NCBI GenBank assembly: GCA_014323965.1
Contig: JACONB010000203.1
Coordinates: forward strand, 1 to 7,781
From: Prochloron sp. SP5CPC1
GTDB taxonomy: Bacteria; Cyanobacteriota; Cyanobacteriia; Cyanobacteriales; Prochloraceae
DNA: 7,781 nt
Direction of reading: 5' to 3'
The notes beneath the pieces were generated by a model that saw only the letters and a program-made list of their open reading frames with translations, was not told the origin of the DNA and made no database searches. Below are positions 6,745 through 7,781 of this stretch, piece by piece. The position numbers and the translations under genes are program-made. Position 1 is the first letter of the stretch; the number at the start of each line of letters is the position of its first letter.

Positions 6745-7074
6745 GGGGCTGTGGCTCAGCTGGATAGAGCAAGCGCCTCCTGAAATATCGGGCACCATGA
6801 CAGGAAACTTCATCGGTGAATGCAGTCAAATTCAAGGAAGCCTAAGTCTGGCAACGGATAGGGTAATCTTGAGCCAAGCTCTACCACCCCAGTAGAGAAG
6901 GTGCAGAGACTGGTTGTCGCAAAACCGGGGTATTCTAACAAATCACAAACCTGCTACAACATAACGGCTGCCACCTAAAGGCTTATTGCCTATGGTGAAG
7001 GGATAGTCCGGAGAGTGGGGAAACTCACACAAATCTGAAGCGCTAGGTCGCCGGTTCAAATCCGGCCAGTCCCG
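6745..7074 (+). tRNA. tRNA-Arg(CCU), interrupted by a group I intron
   Basis: The exons are 6745-6781 and 7038-7074; joined they form a 74-nt tRNA without an encoded CCA. Acceptor stem GGGGCTG pairs with CAGTCCC (7067-7073) over seven pairs including one G-U, with discriminator G7074. The D arm is GCTC/GAGC with loop AGCTGGATA. The anticodon stem AGCGC pairs perfectly with GCGCT (7040-7044), and after splicing the loop is CTCCTAA, anticodon CCU, with U33 and A37 in place. The variable region is AGGTC, and the T arm is GCCGG/CCGGC around TTCAAAT. The intron sits between positions 36 and 37. A run of five T's follows directly (7075-7079). The 256-nt insertion could make tRNA-finding programs miss or misplace this gene. 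Decoding AGG codons as arginine follows from the anticodon; the charging identity is inferred. Confidence 0.93.
6782..7037 (+). ncRNA. Group I intron (IC3-like), no internal ORF
   Basis: This 256-nt ribozyme lies between U6781 (last exon base) and A7038 and ends in the expected terminal G (7037). Visible elements in order: P1 pairs CCU (6779-6781) with GGG (6790-6792), giving the U-G splice-site pair; P2 is CACCATGA/TCATCGGTG (6793-6800/6810-6818) with one bulge; P3 is GCAGTC/GGTTGT (6822-6827/6912-6917); P4 is TTCAAGG/TCTTGAG (6831-6837/6867-6873); P6a is CTCTAC/GTAGAG (6879-6884/6892-6897); P7 is GACT/AGTC (6908-6911/7005-7008); a P8-region hairpin uses CACC/GGTG (6972-6975/6994-6997); and P9 is GTGGG-GAAA-CTCAC (7015-7028), a stem with a GNRA tetraloop. 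The blocks AATCTTGAGCCAAGC and AAGGTGCAGAGACT closely resemble the core of the cyanobacterial tRNA-Leu(UAA) intron. It is too short for a homing endonuclease. P1 is weak (three pairs), so splicing efficiency should not be assumed. Confidence 0.92.
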
Positions 7075-7094
7075 TTTTTAAAAGTGATCAGCTC

Positions 7095-7123
7095 CTTCCT
7101 ATCATAGTTTTAGGAAGTGTTTT
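7095..7123 (+). terminator. Possible intrinsic terminator after tRNA-Arg
   Basis: A 7-bp perfect stem, CTTCCTA (7095-7101) with TAGGAAG (7111-7117), encloses a 9-nt loop and is followed by TGTTTT. It lies 20 bases past the tRNA. The stem is only moderately GC-rich, so termination may be partial; the T-run at 7075-7079 may also contribute. Confidence 0.45.
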
Positions 7124-7149
7124 CAATATGCCAACGTCGAATTAATCTG

Positions 7150-7731
7150 ATGTTAATACTTAAACTTCGATTTGAAACCTTTGAAGAGTATCTATCATAT
7201 AATGACAATTCAGATAGATTCTATGAATTATTTAATGTTAAATTGATTTAAGTGCCTCCAGAATCAGGTTTTAATGTTGAAATTGCTAATTTTCTGTTGC
7301 TTAAGTTTGCCCTGCTTGTAGGTTATAGGAGAGTACGAGGGCACGGATTAGAATTAGAAGTCAGAGGAGAACCTAAAAACCGCTATCCCGACCTGACCAT
7401 CATCGGAGCAGAACATATTCAACAATTATCAAAACGCAACATTATTTGCCTTTCTATGGCACCCCCTCTATTAGTGGTTGAAGTAGTTAGTCCCGGAGAA
7501 ATACAAAGAGATAGAGACTACATCGCCAAAAGATTACAATACCAAGATTGTGGTATTCCTGAATACTGGATTGTTGACCCCAAAACTCAAACTATTCTAG
7601 TCTTATAACTTACGGGAGATAGCTATACAGAAGTCGGTAGCTTTGCTGATGATGATTTAGTGTTATCTCCTGGATTTAGAGAAGCTCTAATTTTAAAAGT
7701 TTCCCAAGTTTTTGATAGAGATGTTCAATAA
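7150..7731 (+). pseudogene. Uma2-family (DUF820) endonuclease pseudogene with two internal stops
   Basis: One continuous frame from the ATG at 7150 to the TAA at 7729-7731 encodes a Uma2-like protein of about 193 codons, interrupted by TAA at 7249-7251 and 7606-7608. The first part gives RFETFEEYLSYNDNSDRFYE then FNVKLI-stop; the middle gives PPESGFNVEIANFLLLKF, RYPDLTII, PPLLVVEVVSP, RDRDYIAKRLQYQ and IPEYWIVDP; the last part gives TGDSYTEVGSFADDD and LSPGF. These are the standard landmarks of the family, a PD-(D/E)XK-fold group very abundant in cyanobacteria and of unclear role. The fold residues (D in RYPD, E in VVEVVSP, the later AKR lysine) are still present, so the decay looks recent. 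Because both lesions are in-frame stops, not indels, a real pseudogene is more likely than read error. The GTG at 7252 could start a 118-residue internal piece, but it would lack the N-terminal helix and C-terminal strand. Confidence 0.82.
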
Positions 7732-7781
7732 TTTGATGTGCGAGCACCTTCGAGTGGCGCAGACGCTTGTCGATCGCTAAT
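7732..7781. other. Window end, no recognisable feature
   Basis: These fifty bases follow the Uma2 remnant. The GC-rich stretch around CGCAGACGCTTGTCGATCGC resembles the kind of sequence found in dispersed cyanobacterial intergenic repeats, but the window ends too soon to show a repeat. Confidence 0.3.

Noticed and set aside
6746..6781. tRNA 5' end taken as GGGCTGT starting at 6746
   Set aside because: This register leaves several acceptor mismatches; starting at 6745 with GGGGCTG gives seven pairs with CAGTCCC and the normal position 8-9 spacing.
6823..6912. P3 formed by CAGTC with GACTG (6908-6912)
   Set aside because: These five pairs are perfect but would use the P7 5' strand; comparison with the tRNA-Leu intron layout favours GCAGTC with GGTTGT at 6912-6917.
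6782..7037. Homing endonuclease gene within the intron
   Set aside because: No open frame of useful length exists in these 256 nt; the sequence is accounted for by ribozyme helices.
7037..7044. 3' exon starting at G7037 (GAAGCGCT)
   Set aside because: The spliced anticodon loop would have eight bases; starting at A7038 gives a normal seven-base loop and leaves the terminal intron G.
7249..7608. Stop-codon recoding in the Uma2 gene
   Set aside because: Both stops are TAA with no sign of a recoding element; ordinary nonsense mutation is simpler.
1..7781. CRISPR array, insertion sequence or HIP1-rich region
   Set aside because: No regularly spaced repeats, no transposase-like frame and no full GCGATCGC octamer were noticed in reading the window.

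Overview
The window looks like a cyanobacterial chromosome segment. The strongest evidence is a gene trio (small coiled-coil protein, ABC1-family kinase-like protein, PP2C phosphatase) in the same order as sll1769-sll1770-sll1771 (pphA) of Synechocystis PCC 6803, as I recall that locus. A cyanobacterial-type tail of a CCA/A-adding tRNA nucleotidyltransferase, a Uma2-type gene remnant and a group I intron resembling the cyanobacterial tRNA-Leu(UAA) intron agree with this. Genus cannot be fixed from the sequence; an Oscillatoriales-like filamentous form is only a guess.

Layout. 1-195 (+): C-terminal end of the tRNA nucleotidyltransferase-like gene. 196-361: gene-free gap holding one copy of an exact 21-bp repeat. 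362-2837 (-): a two-gene restriction-modification unit, with a fused PD-(D/E)XK nuclease/N6-adenine methyltransferase followed by a half-size specificity (S) subunit that overlaps it by ATGA and is frameshifted near its end. 2859-3726 (-): a multi-pass membrane protein gene split by a one-base frameshift; it contains the second copy of the 21-bp repeat. 3884-6687 (+): the intact trio, probably one operon with a TATAAT-type -10 box in front. 6745-7074 (+): tRNA-Arg(CCU) interrupted after anticodon position 36 by a 256-nt group I intron, with a good promoter in front and a hairpin behind. 7150-7731 (+): a Uma2-family endonuclease pseudogene with two internal TAA stops. The last 50 bases hold nothing I recognise.

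How the parts work together. The trio pairs a membrane-anchored kinase-like protein with a soluble Ser/Thr phosphatase, and by synteny the phosphatase is the PphA type that dephosphorylates the nitrogen regulator PII. The restriction-modification unit has no helicase/translocase HsdR, so it resembles the type IIB (BcgI-like) A+B plan more than a classical type I system. The split tRNA must self-splice to give a usable anticodon loop.

Most noteworthy: the tRNA-Arg(CCU) group I intron, the compact nuclease-methyltransferase plus half-S unit, and the 21-bp direct repeat on either side of that unit. Three of the nine protein genes are broken. Two are broken by single-base indels that could be sequencing errors; the Uma2 gene carries two in-frame stops that look like real decay.
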